64,000 bases of DNA from Novosphingobium sp. ERN07 (lineage in GTDB: Bacteria; Pseudomonadota; Alphaproteobacteria; Sphingomonadales; Sphingomonadaceae). The stretch's first letter is position 1, and each line of letters opens with the position of its first letter. Positions 9,251-17,238 of this stretch are shown here, piece after piece. Position numbers and translations under genes: made by a program. Below the pieces are notes generated by a model, which had not been told where the DNA came from, did not search any database, and was given only the letters and a program-made list of their open reading frames with translations. The stretch covers positions 1 through 64,000 of the forward strand of contig NZ_JABAID010000010.1 in the NCBI RefSeq assembly GCF_012641335.1, given 5' to 3'.

Positions 9251-9283
9251 CCATGAATGCCAGAGCAGCAAAACAATTCATGG
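9251..9283. repeat. Inverted repeat after the 77-aa gene
   Basis: CCATGAAT and ATTCATGG form a perfect 8-bp inverted repeat with a 17-base spacer, starting 12 bases after the stop codon. There is no T run, so an attenuating hairpin or a regulator site before the VOC genes are both possible. Confidence 0.4.
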
Positions 9284-9357
9284 CCCGGATTTGCGCTGGA
9301 TCAACAATCTGAATCGCGATCGCCCGCAATTGTCTCTCAACCCAAGGGAGACATTGC

Positions 9358-10380
9358 ATGGCGATCATTGGCATCAGGCGGCTGACATGGATGGTGGAGG
9401 ACGTGGCGGCTTGCGTCCGCTTCTTCACCGATTTCGGGCTGACGCTGATCGAAGCGGAGGCGGATTCCGCGCTGTTCGAAGCGGCGGATGGGTCGCAGGC
9501 GTTGTTCCTGCTCAAAGGCCACGCCCGCCTGCCACAAAACACCGCGCAGGCCACCAAGGGTGTGCACGAATGCGTGTGGGCGGTGGATGATGCGCAGGGG
9601 TTGGCGCGGCTTAAAGCGCGGCTTGAACCACTGGTGGCACTGACCACCGATGACGAAGGCATTGTCCATTTCATCACCCCGTTCGGGCAGGCCATTGCGC
9701 TTCAGGTGTGGCAACCGCGCGCGGTGTTTGGCGCGCCCACGCCGCAGAACACGGTGGGCCGCATCGCGCGGCTCAACCAACCGCGCAAATGGATCGACCG
9801 CGCGGTGCCCAAGCGCATCCACCATTGCGTGTGGACCTTCCCTGATGTGCAGGAAGCGGTTGATTTCTATCGCGATGTTCTGGGCTTCCGCATCACCGAC
9901 ATGCAAAAGGGCTTTGGCGTCTATATGCGCGCCGATGGCTGCTATGAACACCACAACGTGTTTCTGGCCGATGCCCACGCGCCGATGCCCGGCTTCAATG
10001 GCACGCTGAAATTCCACCACGCCAACTGGGAAGTCGAGGATGTCGACGAACTGATGGTGGCCAAGAACTACCTTGACCGGCGTGGCTATACTTATGGCGA
10101 CTGGAACTGGGGTTTTGGCCGCCACCGGCTGACATCGGCCGCGTTCTTCTACATCCCCTGCCCGGCGGGCGGCGAGGCCGAATATGGCGCGGATTGCGAT
10201 TGCGTGGACGATGGCTGGCGCCCGCGCATCTGGGACGGCGCGTTCGGCACCGCGATCTACATGACCAACCTGCCCGATTTCATGAAGGCGGAACCGAACT
10301 GGGACGTGACTTATGCCCGCCCCGACCAGCTTCACTATCACCCGGCAGATCCGGCCCCGCAGGCGGAAGCGGCGGAATAG
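9358..10380 (+). CDS. VOC-superfamily protein, type I extradiol dioxygenase-like
   Basis: 340-aa protein with two VOC (glyoxalase/bleomycin-resistance) domains. The C-terminal domain carries the metal triad of type I extradiol dioxygenases: His in RIHHCVW, His in KFHHANWEVEDVDE and Glu in GGEAEYGAD, the same order and local context as in BphC. It would then cleave a catecholic ring next to the diol with Fe(II) and O2. ATG 9358 follows AAGGGAG. A paralogue with the same triad is encoded next. The substrate is unknown; a non-catechol VOC function cannot be ruled out. Confidence 0.78.
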   Translation: MAIIGIRRLTWMVEDVAACVRFFTDFGLTLIEAEADSALFEAADGSQALFLLKGHARLPQNTAQATKGVHECVWAVDDAQGLARLKARLEPLVALTTDDEGIVHFITPFGQAIALQVWQPRAVFGAPTPQNTVGRIARLNQPRKWIDRAVPKRIHHCVWTFPDVQEAVDFYRDVLGFRITDMQKGFGVYMRADGCYEHHNVFLADAHAPMPGFNGTLKFHHANWEVEDVDELMVAKNYLDRRGYTYGDWNWGFGRHRLTSAAFFYIPCPAGGEAEYGADCDCVDDGWRPRIWDGAFGTAIYMTNLPDFMKAEPNWDVTYARPDQLHYHPADPAPQAEAAE

Positions 10381-10468
10381 CCGATCGATGCACGATCCAT
10401 CCAGCCTGTCGATAGCGAGGATGCGGAAACATCGGTTTCCCCATCTTCGCAGGCTTGGGCATGGAAGG

Positions 10469-10489
10469 CTCCTGAAAGACTTTCGGGAG
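10469..10489 (+). promoter_or_regulatory. Hairpin covering the ribosome binding site of the second VOC gene
   Basis: CTCCTGAAAG and CTTTCGGGAG can pair with one G-T wobble and a very short loop. The GGGAG of the ribosome binding site for the start at 10495 lies in the 3' arm, so folding would lower translation. Confidence 0.4.
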
Positions 10490-10494
10490 ATCCC

Positions 10495-11583
10495 ATGCCC
10501 CTTGCCAATACCACCGCCGTCCTTGGCGTCGAAAGCGTCCTGTTCGGCGTTGCCGACATTGCCGAACATACCCGCTTCTGGACCGATTTCGGCCTGTCGC
10601 TTGAAAGCAGCAGCGATAGCGAAAGCGTGTTCCGGCTTCCCTCTGGCAGCCGCGTTATCGTGTTGCGGCATGGCGATGCGCGGCTTCCGTCGCCTGATCC
10701 TTTCGCGGGCGACGGGGTGAAGGAAACCGTCTGGGGCGTCGATACGGCGGAAAATCTGGAAAAGATCGCCGCCAGCCTTGCCAGCGAAGTTGCGCTCACG
10801 CGCGATGCCGATGGCACCGTGCATTGCGTCTGCCCGGACGGACAGCCCATCGCCTTGCGCGTGTGGGACAAGCGGCAGGTCGTTTCGGAATCCAGTCCGG
10901 TCAACACCCCGTCCAACTGGCCGCGCTTCAACCAGCACCGTATCTGGCGCAAAAAGGCCATTCCCAAGACAATCAACCATGTCGTGTTCTTCAGCCCGGA
11001 TTATGTGGGCAGCTTTGAATTCTATGAACGGCACATGGGCTTTCGCTATGTCGACCATTCAAAGGGCACCGGCATCTTTGCGCGGGCGGGCGGCACGTTT
11101 GAGCATCACTCGATCTTCTGGGTGAACTGCGATCTGCCGATTGCGCCCGACCACTTCAAGTTCATGCACATTGCGTTCGGCATGGACGATATCGATGAAG
11201 TGATGCTGGGCGCCAACATCATGGACAACAAGGGCTGGAAGAACACCACGATGAACACGAGCGGCGGCATTTCCCGCCACCGCATTTCCAGCGCCATATA
11301 TTACTATTGCGAAATCCCCGGCCATGCGGGCGAGGCGGAATATCACGCGGACACCGATTATCTCGACGACAACTGGGTGCCGCGCGCGTGGGACTTCAAG
11401 TTCGGCTCGCTGCTGTGGTCACACAATGCGCCCGCGATCTTCCGGGGCGATGACATTCCGTGGGACATGGCCTTCGACCATGACCGCAAGAGCTTCGATC
11501 CGTTCCGCCGCGCAAAGCCCGGAAAACAGCCCATCGAAGGCGATCTGGCGAACCTGACGGCGGACGACGAACACGCGATCTGA
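10495..11583 (+). CDS. VOC-superfamily protein, type I extradiol dioxygenase-like (second copy)
   Basis: 362-aa two-domain VOC protein related to the preceding one. The putative metal ligands are His in INHVVF, His in FMHIAFGMDDIDE and Glu in GEAEYHAD. The pattern predicts ring-cleaving or related Fe(II) chemistry. The gene lies 114 bases after its paralogue with a possible ribosome-binding-site hairpin between, so the two may be expressed at different levels. It meets the Rieske gene tail to tail. Two adjacent but diverged copies suggest different ring substrates or successive steps (inference). Confidence 0.76.
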   Translation: MPLANTTAVLGVESVLFGVADIAEHTRFWTDFGLSLESSSDSESVFRLPSGSRVIVLRHGDARLPSPDPFAGDGVKETVWGVDTAENLEKIAASLASEVALTRDADGTVHCVCPDGQPIALRVWDKRQVVSESSPVNTPSNWPRFNQHRIWRKKAIPKTINHVVFFSPDYVGSFEFYERHMGFRYVDHSKGTGIFARAGGTFEHHSIFWVNCDLPIAPDHFKFMHIAFGMDDIDEVMLGANIMDNKGWKNTTMNTSGGISRHRISSAIYYYCEIPGHAGEAEYHADTDYLDDNWVPRAWDFKFGSLLWSHNAPAIFRGDDIPWDMAFDHDRKSFDPFRRAKPGKQPIEGDLANLTADDEHAI

Positions 11584-11593
11584 TGATCACACC

Positions 11594-11620
11594 GGGCGGG
11601 GTGGCGGGGTCAGCCCGCCC
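11594..11620. terminator. Hairpin between convergent VOC and Rieske genes
   Basis: GGGCGGG pairs with CCCGCCC across a 13-base loop, spanning the Rieske stop codon. It could end transcription from either side, but no T run follows. Confidence 0.4.
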
Positions 11621-12635
11621 TCTGCTCCTTGGCGATCATCTGCTCAAGCATCCGCCGCGCGCGGGTGCCGCCCTGGTCGATGCCCAGCGACAGAGGCTTT
11701 TCCTTCCAGAAGTCTTTCCCGCGCACGTTGGCATAGGCGGCTTCGATCATCGGCTTGTCTTCCAGATCGAAAGCTTCTCCGAACAGCGCCAGCAGCATCG
11801 CGTCGGCCTCCGCGCTGTCCAGATCGTGATAGCGGGTGGAGGACCAGAAGTAGTGCGTGGTGTGCTCGTCCGCCGGGGTCAGGATGTGCGCCTGCGGCAC
11901 TTCGAACCCGGCTTCGCGGCCCGCGCCGTGCGGAGCCACGCCCACATGCAGCCGCATCGATGCAGGTGCGTTCCAGCGCATGTCGAGCCAGTGATCAACC
12001 TTCGCTTCGGGCGGGAAAACGCCCTGCGCCACGGATGGCGGTGCGATATCGGGCATCCACCAGTTGGAATGGAGCGTATCGCCGTCCACTTGCACGCTGT
12101 GTTCGCCGCCGAAGATCACGCCTTGCCCGGCGAAGGTGCCCTTGTGGACGAATTCGATGTGCGAAAGGTCCAGCAGGTTATCGGTGCCATATTCGTAGTT
12201 CGCCTGCATCAGCGTGTATCCGCGCACGGTGCGGCTGTGCGGGGCATCGGGCACGAAGCCGAAGTCTGGGATCAGGGCCGGATCAGCGGCGCTGCCTTCG
12301 CCCAGCCATGCCCAGACGATGTCGTCGCGCTCTTCCACCGGAAAGACAGGAATGTCCGACCCCGCCGGAATCTTTTCTGCGAAGGGATTGCGCACGCACT
12401 TGCCATCCGGCCCGAAGCCGAGGCCGTGATAGCCGCAGACTACCATATCGCCATCGCGCGTGCCCTTTGACAGCGGCGCAAAGCGGTGCGGGCAGCGATC
12501 CAGCAGCGCGGCGATTGCGCCATCAGCGCGGCGATAGAGGAACAGCGGCTGGCCCGCGATGCGGCGCGCAAGGCCTGCGTCCCCGATCTCGTCAGCCCAT
12601 CCGGCCATGTACCAGGCGTTGCGAAGGAAAGTCAC
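11610..12635 (-). CDS. Rieske non-heme iron oxygenase (aromatic ring-hydroxylating / O-demethylase type)
   Basis: 341-aa oxygenase subunit. The Rieske [2Fe-2S] motif is CPH...CGYH (C-x-H, about 17 residues, C-x2-H). The mononuclear iron site is DLSHIEFVH (D-x2-H-x4-H). Size and motif spacing match the VanA/TsaM/dicamba monooxygenase group, which demethylates or hydroxylates aromatic acids with a separate reductase; no reductase gene is seen in the window. I place the start at GTG 12635, preceded by GAGAGG, rather than the TTG at 12650. It is the last gene of a minus-strand operon, and a TGTACCA palindrome lies 21-35 bases upstream, so TetR control is likely. Confidence 0.9.
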   Translation of the reverse strand: MTFLRNAWYMAGWADEIGDAGLARRIAGQPLFLYRRADGAIAALLDRCPHRFAPLSKGTRDGDMVVCGYHGLGFGPDGKCVRNPFAEKIPAGSDIPVFPVEERDDIVWAWLGEGSAADPALIPDFGFVPDAPHSRTVRGYTLMQANYEYGTDNLLDLSHIEFVHKGTFAGQGVIFGGEHSVQVDGDTLHSNWWMPDIAPPSVAQGVFPPEAKVDHWLDMRWNAPASMRLHVGVAPHGAGREAGFEVPQAHILTPADEHTTHYFWSSTRYHDLDSAEADAMLLALFGEAFDLEDKPMIEAAYANVRGKDFWKEKPLSLGIDQGGTRARRMLEQMIAKEQRAG

Positions 12636-12655
12636 AGCGCGTCCTCTCAATTATG

Positions 12656-12670
12656 TGTACCATTGGTACA
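12656..12670. promoter_or_regulatory. Candidate TetR operator, TGTACCA-T-TGGTACA
   Basis: A perfect 7+1+7 inverted repeat lies between the TetR gene stop (12692) and the Rieske start (12635), 21 bases upstream of the latter. The adjacent minus-strand sequence CATAAT could be a -10 box overlapping its edge. Position and symmetry fit repression by the TetR protein encoded just upstream. Confidence 0.7.
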
Positions 12671-12691
12671 TATTCATGAGAGGGGCCGGGA

Positions 12692-13348
12692 TCAAGCGTT
12701 TGGTGGCGGTGCGATCCCCGGCAAAACCAGCGCCAACGTGGCAGCGATACGGGCGTCGATGGCGTCATCTCCGGCCGCCTCGGCCATCCCCAGCAACGCC
12801 CGTTCATAAAGCCCGGCGCGGATCGCGTGGAGAAGCTGGTCTGCCGCGTCTGCGCAATCCAATTCAGCGCGCACCTGCAAGGGCTGGCGCGCGGCCAACA
12901 GGCCCGCGATGGCGTCCACGATCACGCGATGGCCGTGGGCATAGAAAGCCTCTGCCCCGCCAGCCCCCGATGGCGCGGCGCTGATCACCGCACGATAGAG
13001 CGCCAGCGATCCGGCAGAGAGATAGAACCGCAAGACCCCGGCCAAGGCCCGTGCCAGCGCCCCGTCCAGCGGTTCGGCCCGGCTTTCGTCGCTATCGAGG
13101 TTCAACGCCGCCATCGCACCCAGTGCTTCTTCGCGGATGGCGGCGGCGATCAATCCGTTGCGATCCCCGAAATACTTGGCCAACGTGGCCTTTGATCCGC
13201 CCGCCCGCCGCAGCACCTCGTTCACGCTGAAGCGATCAACGCCCACCGCCATGATCTGCGCTCGCGCATGGGCAACCATCGCCGCGCACCGCGCCTGCGC
13301 GGCCAGTTGCTTGGCAGAAAGGGGTGGCGGGCTATCTGAAAGAGGCAT
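12692..13348 (-). CDS. TetR/AcrR family transcriptional regulator
   Basis: 218-aa regulator. The N-terminal helix-turn-helix is seen in SVNEVLRRAGGSKATLAKYFGDRNGLI, with the typical KYFG turn, and the rest is a helical ligand-binding domain. The ATG at 13348 gives a normal TetR length; an upstream in-frame start at 13411 is less likely. The gene lies within the minus-strand operon, between a VOC gene and the Rieske gene. The perfect palindrome just downstream of its stop codon is its probable operator. Confidence 0.88.
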   Translation of the reverse strand: MPLSDSPPPLSAKQLAAQARCAAMVAHARAQIMAVGVDRFSVNEVLRRAGGSKATLAKYFGDRNGLIAAAIREEALGAMAALNLDSDESRAEPLDGALARALAGVLRFYLSAGSLALYRAVISAAPSGAGGAEAFYAHGHRVIVDAIAGLLAARQPLQVRAELDCADAADQLLHAIRAGLYERALLGMAEAAGDDAIDARIAATLALVLPGIAPPPNA

Positions 13349-13388
13349 TGCCGGGATGATTGCCCGCAGCCCTGCGTCGGGGCAATGG

Positions 13389-13796
13389 TCAGGCGCCCGG
13401 TTCTTCCACAAATTCGATCAGGTTGCCCGCGCAGTCGCGAATGAAGCAGCCCTTGCCGAATGCCTCGCGCACCACAAAGGCCACGTCTGCGCCCTTCTGC
13501 TCCATCTCGGCCAGAAATGCGTCGAGGTCTTCCACGCGAAAGGCGACATGCTTGTTGCCGTGGGTTTTCAGATCACGCGGCACCGAACGGCGGTCTTCGG
13601 GAAGGGGGGCGGCCCCTTCCACCTCGAAAATCTCGAACCGCAGCGGGCCTTTGCGCACCATCGCGGTGTGGCTGCGTGCGGCTTCGATGTAGAAGCGCTT
13701 TTCCACTTCGAAGCCCAGCACGCGGCCATACCATTCTATCGCCGCGTCGAGCGATGGCACCGAAACGCCGCCGTGGTGAAAGGTGAAATCGGTCAT
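13389..13796 (-). CDS. VOC family protein (glyoxalase-like)
   Basis: 135-aa single-domain VOC protein. It begins FHHGGVSVPSLDAAIEWYGRVLGF, a typical first beta-alpha unit with a potential metal His, and ends with HVAFRVEDLDAFLAEMEQKG and IRDCAGNLIEFVE, the usual second half with a Glu ligand. It could be an epimerase, lyase or isomerase acting on a CoA ester or ketone. Its start codon overlaps the hydrolase stop (TGATG), so the two are coupled. Its exact reaction is unknown. Confidence 0.78.
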   Translation of the reverse strand: MTDFTFHHGGVSVPSLDAAIEWYGRVLGFEVEKRFYIEAARSHTAMVRKGPLRFEIFEVEGAAPLPEDRRSVPRDLKTHGNKHVAFRVEDLDAFLAEMEQKGADVAFVVREAFGKGCFIRDCAGNLIEFVEEPGA

Positions 13797-14947
13797 CAGG
13801 CCATCTCGGCAAAGGTCTGCGCGCACCAGTCTGCGATGTAATCGCGCATCCCGGTGCCGTTGTCCGCGCCGCAATGCTCCACTTCGAAATCGGCCTTGGT
13901 AAAAATGCGCAACGTGCGCTTGGGGCTGTTCACGGCCTGATCGTAGGACATCTGTGCATTGAAAGCGGGGATTTGCCGGTCACCTTCGCCATGCGTGATC
14001 AGGAAGGGTACGCGGATCTTCTCCACCTGACCGTCCAGCGTGATCTGATCGGCATAGGTCAGGAAATCGGCCTGATTGTCGATGCCGAACACCCACATCA
14101 CATGGTCCCAGTAATGCGGTACGGGGTTTTCGCCCTCGTTCGCCACGCGCTCCCGCTGGCGCTGGCCCCACACATGGTTCGCGCCCATCACCGCGCACAG
14201 CGCATAGCGTGGATCGTTGGCGGCAATGCGGGGGGCGTGATACCCGCCGAACGAAAGGCCGAAGATGCCGATCTGGCTGTGGATCACGTCGGCCCGCGTC
14301 AGCAGGTAATCGAAGGCCGGGCTGCCCCAGCGTTCCGCGTCATAAACCGCAGGCAGATTGCGCTTGCGGATTGCCTCACCCGTGCCCGGCTGATCAAGGA
14401 ACAACGTGTTCATGCCGCGCGCCAGATTGACCGCGCCGTGGCCTGCCAGATTGACCTGTTCCTTCATGGAGTCCAGCCCGTTGACCGAAACCAGCGTCGG
14501 GCGCGGGGTGCCGCTGCCATCGTGGACGAAGATCGCCGGATAGCTCGATCCCTCATAGGGAATCTCAACCTTGTCCACGTGCAGCCCGCTGAGCGCGCTA
14601 CCCTTGTGGTAGAGTTCAAGGCCCTTGTCATAAGCCGCCCAGCGGGGCGCATAATCGCGGCTCTGCAACCGTTCGGCACCAAGGTAATAGCCCGAAGCGC
14701 GCAGGTACTTGGCCCCGGCAGACAGGGCAAAGCCCTCGGCCTCATCCCGCGCGGCGTTGCGCGCCACCTGATCTGCCACCGCGATCCAGCTATCGAACAG
14801 TTGCGCCGATCCGGCATCGGCCCCGGCCTTGGCGGCTTCGCGCACCGGGCGGCACACTTCGTCCAGTTCGCCATGATTGCCCCCGGCAATCAGCGCCAGA
14901 TTCATGCCAAGGTTCCAGACGTAGTTTCCGGGAAAGGGTTCGAACAT
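13796..14947 (-). CDS. Alpha/beta hydrolase, 2,6-dihydropseudooxynicotine hydrolase-like
   Basis: 383-aa hydrolase with a helical N-terminal domain of roughly 120 residues before the alpha/beta core. The nucleophile elbow is GLSFGG, the acid is in HGEGDRQIP, and the catalytic His lies in FEVEHCGADN near the C-terminus. This layout matches the FrsA / 2,6-dihydropseudooxynicotine hydrolase group, which cleaves C-C bonds of beta-diketones. A retro-Claisen type cleavage in this operon is plausible (inference). It starts 11 bases after the SDR stop and overlaps the VOC start by one base. Confidence 0.8.
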   Translation of the reverse strand: MFEPFPGNYVWNLGMNLALIAGGNHGELDEVCRPVREAAKAGADAGSAQLFDSWIAVADQVARNAARDEAEGFALSAGAKYLRASGYYLGAERLQSRDYAPRWAAYDKGLELYHKGSALSGLHVDKVEIPYEGSSYPAIFVHDGSGTPRPTLVSVNGLDSMKEQVNLAGHGAVNLARGMNTLFLDQPGTGEAIRKRNLPAVYDAERWGSPAFDYLLTRADVIHSQIGIFGLSFGGYHAPRIAANDPRYALCAVMGANHVWGQRQRERVANEGENPVPHYWDHVMWVFGIDNQADFLTYADQITLDGQVEKIRVPFLITHGEGDRQIPAFNAQMSYDQAVNSPKRTLRIFTKADFEVEHCGADNGTGMRDYIADWCAQTFAEMA

Positions 14948-14958
14948 CTTGGGATTTC

Positions 14959-15717
14959 CTATTCTGCGGTCCAGCCGCCATCCACGACAAGGCTGGTTCC
15001 GGTCATCAGGGCAGAGGCATCGGTGGCCAGAAACAGCACCGCGCCCATCAGGTCTTCCACTTTGCCAATGCGGCCCAGCTTGATCTTGGAAAGCACGCTG
15101 GCCTTGAAGGCGGCATCGGCAAACATCGGCTGCGTCAGCGGCGTTTCGATAAATGTGGGGGCGACAGTGTTAGACCGGATGCCGTGGGCTGCAAGGTCCA
15201 GTGCAAAGGCCTTGTTCATGCCTTCCAGTGCCCACTTGCTCGCACAGTAAAGGCTGCGGTCTGGCCCGCCCACGTGGCCCATCTGCGATCCCATGTGGAT
15301 CAGCGAACCTTGCGTGCCTGTCTCGATCATCGCCTTCGCACAGGCCTGCGCCACAAAGAACGCAGCCTTCACATTCAGGCCCAGCACCGCGTCATAATCC
15401 GCTTCGCTTACTTCCCACATCGGCTTGGGCCGATTGGTCCCGGCGTTGTTGACAAGGACGTGAAACGGTTCGCGTTCGGCAAAGAACGCGGCGACAGCTT
15501 GGGTATCTGAAACGTCAAGCGTTGCCGCCTGCGCCCCATTGCCGATGGCCGCTGCCGCATCTTCGATCTCACCGGCAGAGCGTGCCACCAGCGTCACCGC
15601 AGCGCCTGCCTGCGCCAGCGCGGCAGCAGCGGCAAGGCCGATGCCGCGCCCCGCGCCGGTCACCACGGCGCGCTTCCCGTCGAGCCGGAACGATGGGGTT
15701 TGGGGCAGGTCAACCAT
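14959..15717 (-). CDS. SDR family oxidoreductase
   Basis: 252-aa classical SDR. TGAGRGIG binds NAD(P), NNAGT is present, MGSQMG holds the catalytic Ser, and YCASK the Tyr/Lys pair. It ends with the usual MTGTSLVVDGGW segment. The ATG at 15717 has AGGA nine bases upstream; ATG 15726 is an in-frame alternative without spacing for a site. The start region overlaps a genome-repeat-like sequence. It lies in the operon with the HisD-like dehydrogenase and the hydrolase and probably oxidises a pathway alcohol. Confidence 0.88.
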   Translation of the reverse strand: MVDLPQTPSFRLDGKRAVVTGAGRGIGLAAAAALAQAGAAVTLVARSAGEIEDAAAAIGNGAQAATLDVSDTQAVAAFFAEREPFHVLVNNAGTNRPKPMWEVSEADYDAVLGLNVKAAFFVAQACAKAMIETGTQGSLIHMGSQMGHVGGPDRSLYCASKWALEGMNKAFALDLAAHGIRSNTVAPTFIETPLTQPMFADAAFKASVLSKIKLGRIGKVEDLMGAVLFLATDASALMTGTSLVVDGGWTAE

Positions 15718-15719
15718 GC

Positions 15720-15745
15720 CGTTCATCCTGAGCCTGTCGAAGGAT
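15720..15745. repeat. Sphingomonad-type intergenic repeat (CTGAGCCTGTCGAAGGA)
   Basis: TTCATCCTGAGCCTGTCGAAGGA and its neighbours match, from memory, a short sequence dispersed in many sphingomonad genomes. Here it fills the gap between the HisD-like stop and the SDR start and supplies the AGGA of the SDR ribosome binding site. No second copy was noticed in this window. Confidence 0.5.
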
Positions 15746-17076
15746 CACGCCCGCGTCAGCTCGCTCGGCTCTACCTGCCCCGCATAGGGCACGTTGCGCC
15801 CGCCAAAGCGGCGCACGCGGATATTGGCCTGTTCGCCATGCCCGGCAAAGCCTTCCAGCGCGCAGAGGCGGCTGCAATATTCGCCCACCAGCGTCGATGC
15901 CTCGTCGGTCAACACCTTCTGGTAGGTGCAGGTCTTCAGGAACTTGCCTACCCACAGACCGCCGGTATAGCGCGCAGCCTTTTTCGTCGGCAGCGTATGA
16001 TTGGTGCCGATCACCTTGTCGCCATAGGAAACGTTGGTGCGGTTCCCCAGGAACAGCGCACCGTAGTTGGTCATGTTGGTCAGGAAGTAATCGGGATTGG
16101 CGGTCATCACCTGCACGTGTTCGCTGGCGATATCGTCTGCGATGCGCACCATTTCCTCGTAGCTTTCGGCCACGATCACTTCGCCAAACGTCTCCCACGC
16201 CTTGCGGGCATGATCGGCGGTGGGCAGGATTTGCAGCAGGCGCTCGATCTCGGCCATCGTTTCGCGCGCGAACTTTTCGCTGTTGGTCAGCAGCACGCCG
16301 GGGCTGTCTGGCCCGTGTTCCACTTGCCCCAGAATGTCGGTCGCGGCCATTTCGGGGTCGCAGCCCACTTCGTCGGCAATGATCAGCGTTTCGGTGGGGC
16401 CGGCGAACAGATCGATGCCCACGCGGCCAAACAACTGGCGCTTGGCTTCGGCCACAAAGGCATTGCCGGGGCCGACAAGGATATCCACCGGATCGATGCT
16501 CTGCGTGCCGATGGCCATCGCGCCAATCGCCTGAATGCCGCCCAGCGCATAGATCGCATCGGCCCCGGCCAGCGCCTGCGCCGCCACGATGGCGCGCGCG
16601 GGCTTGCCCTGAAACGGCGGGGCACAGGTGATCACGCGCGGAACGCCTGCGACCTTGGCGGTGATGACGCTCATATGCGCCGATGCCAGCAGCGGATACT
16701 TGCCGCCGGGAACATAGCAGCCCGCGTTCTGGATCGGCAGATTCTTGTGACCCAGCACCACGCCGGGCATGGTTTCAACTTCCACGTCCACCATCGAAGC
16801 GCGCTGGATCTGCGCGAAGTTCTTCACCTGCGCCTGCGCGAATTCGATGTCCTTGCGCTCTTGCGGCGTCAGGCTTTCAACCGCAGCGTCGATTTCGGCC
16901 TGCGAAAGGCGGTAATCCTCGCGGTCCCAGCCATCGAACTTGATGCTCATATCGCGCAGGGCGGCATCGCCGCGCTTTTCGATATCGGCCAGCGCCGCTT
17001 CCACGATATCGCGGACCTTGCGGTCGGTTTCTGCCTTAACGTCTGCGGCTGCGCCGCGCTTGAGCCAAATGGCCAT
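15745..17076 (-). CDS. hisD: Histidinol dehydrogenase family protein, probably catabolic
   Basis: 443-aa zinc-dependent NAD+ dehydrogenase of the HisD family, which oxidises a primary alcohol in two steps to a carboxylate. Family residues are visible: GQVEHG (zinc-ligand Gln and His), SEHVQV (catalytic Glu-His), GTNHTLPT and [13 protein letters not shown] near the C-terminus. The [13 protein letters not shown] segment recalls the catabolic sulfopropanediol-dehydrogenase (HpsN) branch. No histidine genes are nearby and it heads a degradative operon, so a role in histidine synthesis is doubtful and the symbol only marks the family. ATG 17076 is the start; the upstream extension is spurious. Confidence 0.8.
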   Translation of the reverse strand: MAIWLKRGAAADVKAETDRKVRDIVEAALADIEKRGDAALRDMSIKFDGWDREDYRLSQAEIDAAVESLTPQERKDIEFAQAQVKNFAQIQRASMVDVEVETMPGVVLGHKNLPIQNAGCYVPGGKYPLLASAHMSVITAKVAGVPRVITCAPPFQGKPARAIVAAQALAGADAIYALGGIQAIGAMAIGTQSIDPVDILVGPGNAFVAEAKRQLFGRVGIDLFAGPTETLIIADEVGCDPEMAATDILGQVEHGPDSPGVLLTNSEKFARETMAEIERLLQILPTADHARKAWETFGEVIVAESYEEMVRIADDIASEHVQVMTANPDYFLTNMTNYGALFLGNRTNVSYGDKVIGTNHTLPTKKAARYTGGLWVGKFLKTCTYQKVLTDEASTLVGEYCSRLCALEGFAGHGEQANIRVRRFGGRNVPYAGQVEPSELTRA

Positions 17077-17139
17077 GAGTCTCCCCGCACGCTTGATTGC
17101 AATAGCCTCGCCATTGCAGCACCCTCCGCGCACCGACCA

Positions 17140-17158
17140 TCGCATAGTATCGATGCGA
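17140..17158. promoter_or_regulatory. Inverted repeat in divergent promoter, TCGCAT-N7-ATGCGA
   Basis: A perfect 6-bp inverted repeat with a 7-base spacer lies between the divergent HisD-like and FAH-family genes, 64 bases from the former start and 81 from the latter. It may be an operator shared by both operons. It differs from the TGTACCA palindrome of the nearby TetR gene. Confidence 0.4.
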
Positions 17159-17238
17159 CGCTATCGACCGAATGCCTTTGTCCGGCAGATGCGGGGTGCC
17201 TACTGGCAGGGTGGAGTAATATCGGGAGAAGAACACAG

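Noticed and set aside
9337..11058. 573-codon minus-strand frame across the two VOC genes
   Set aside because: It covers two real genes and their gap and shows no recognisable domain.
15700..17238. Open frame that extends the FAH-family protein upstream by about 510 codons
   Set aside because: It runs antisense to the HisD-like gene, has no domain, and a good ribosome binding site with ATG occurs at 17239.
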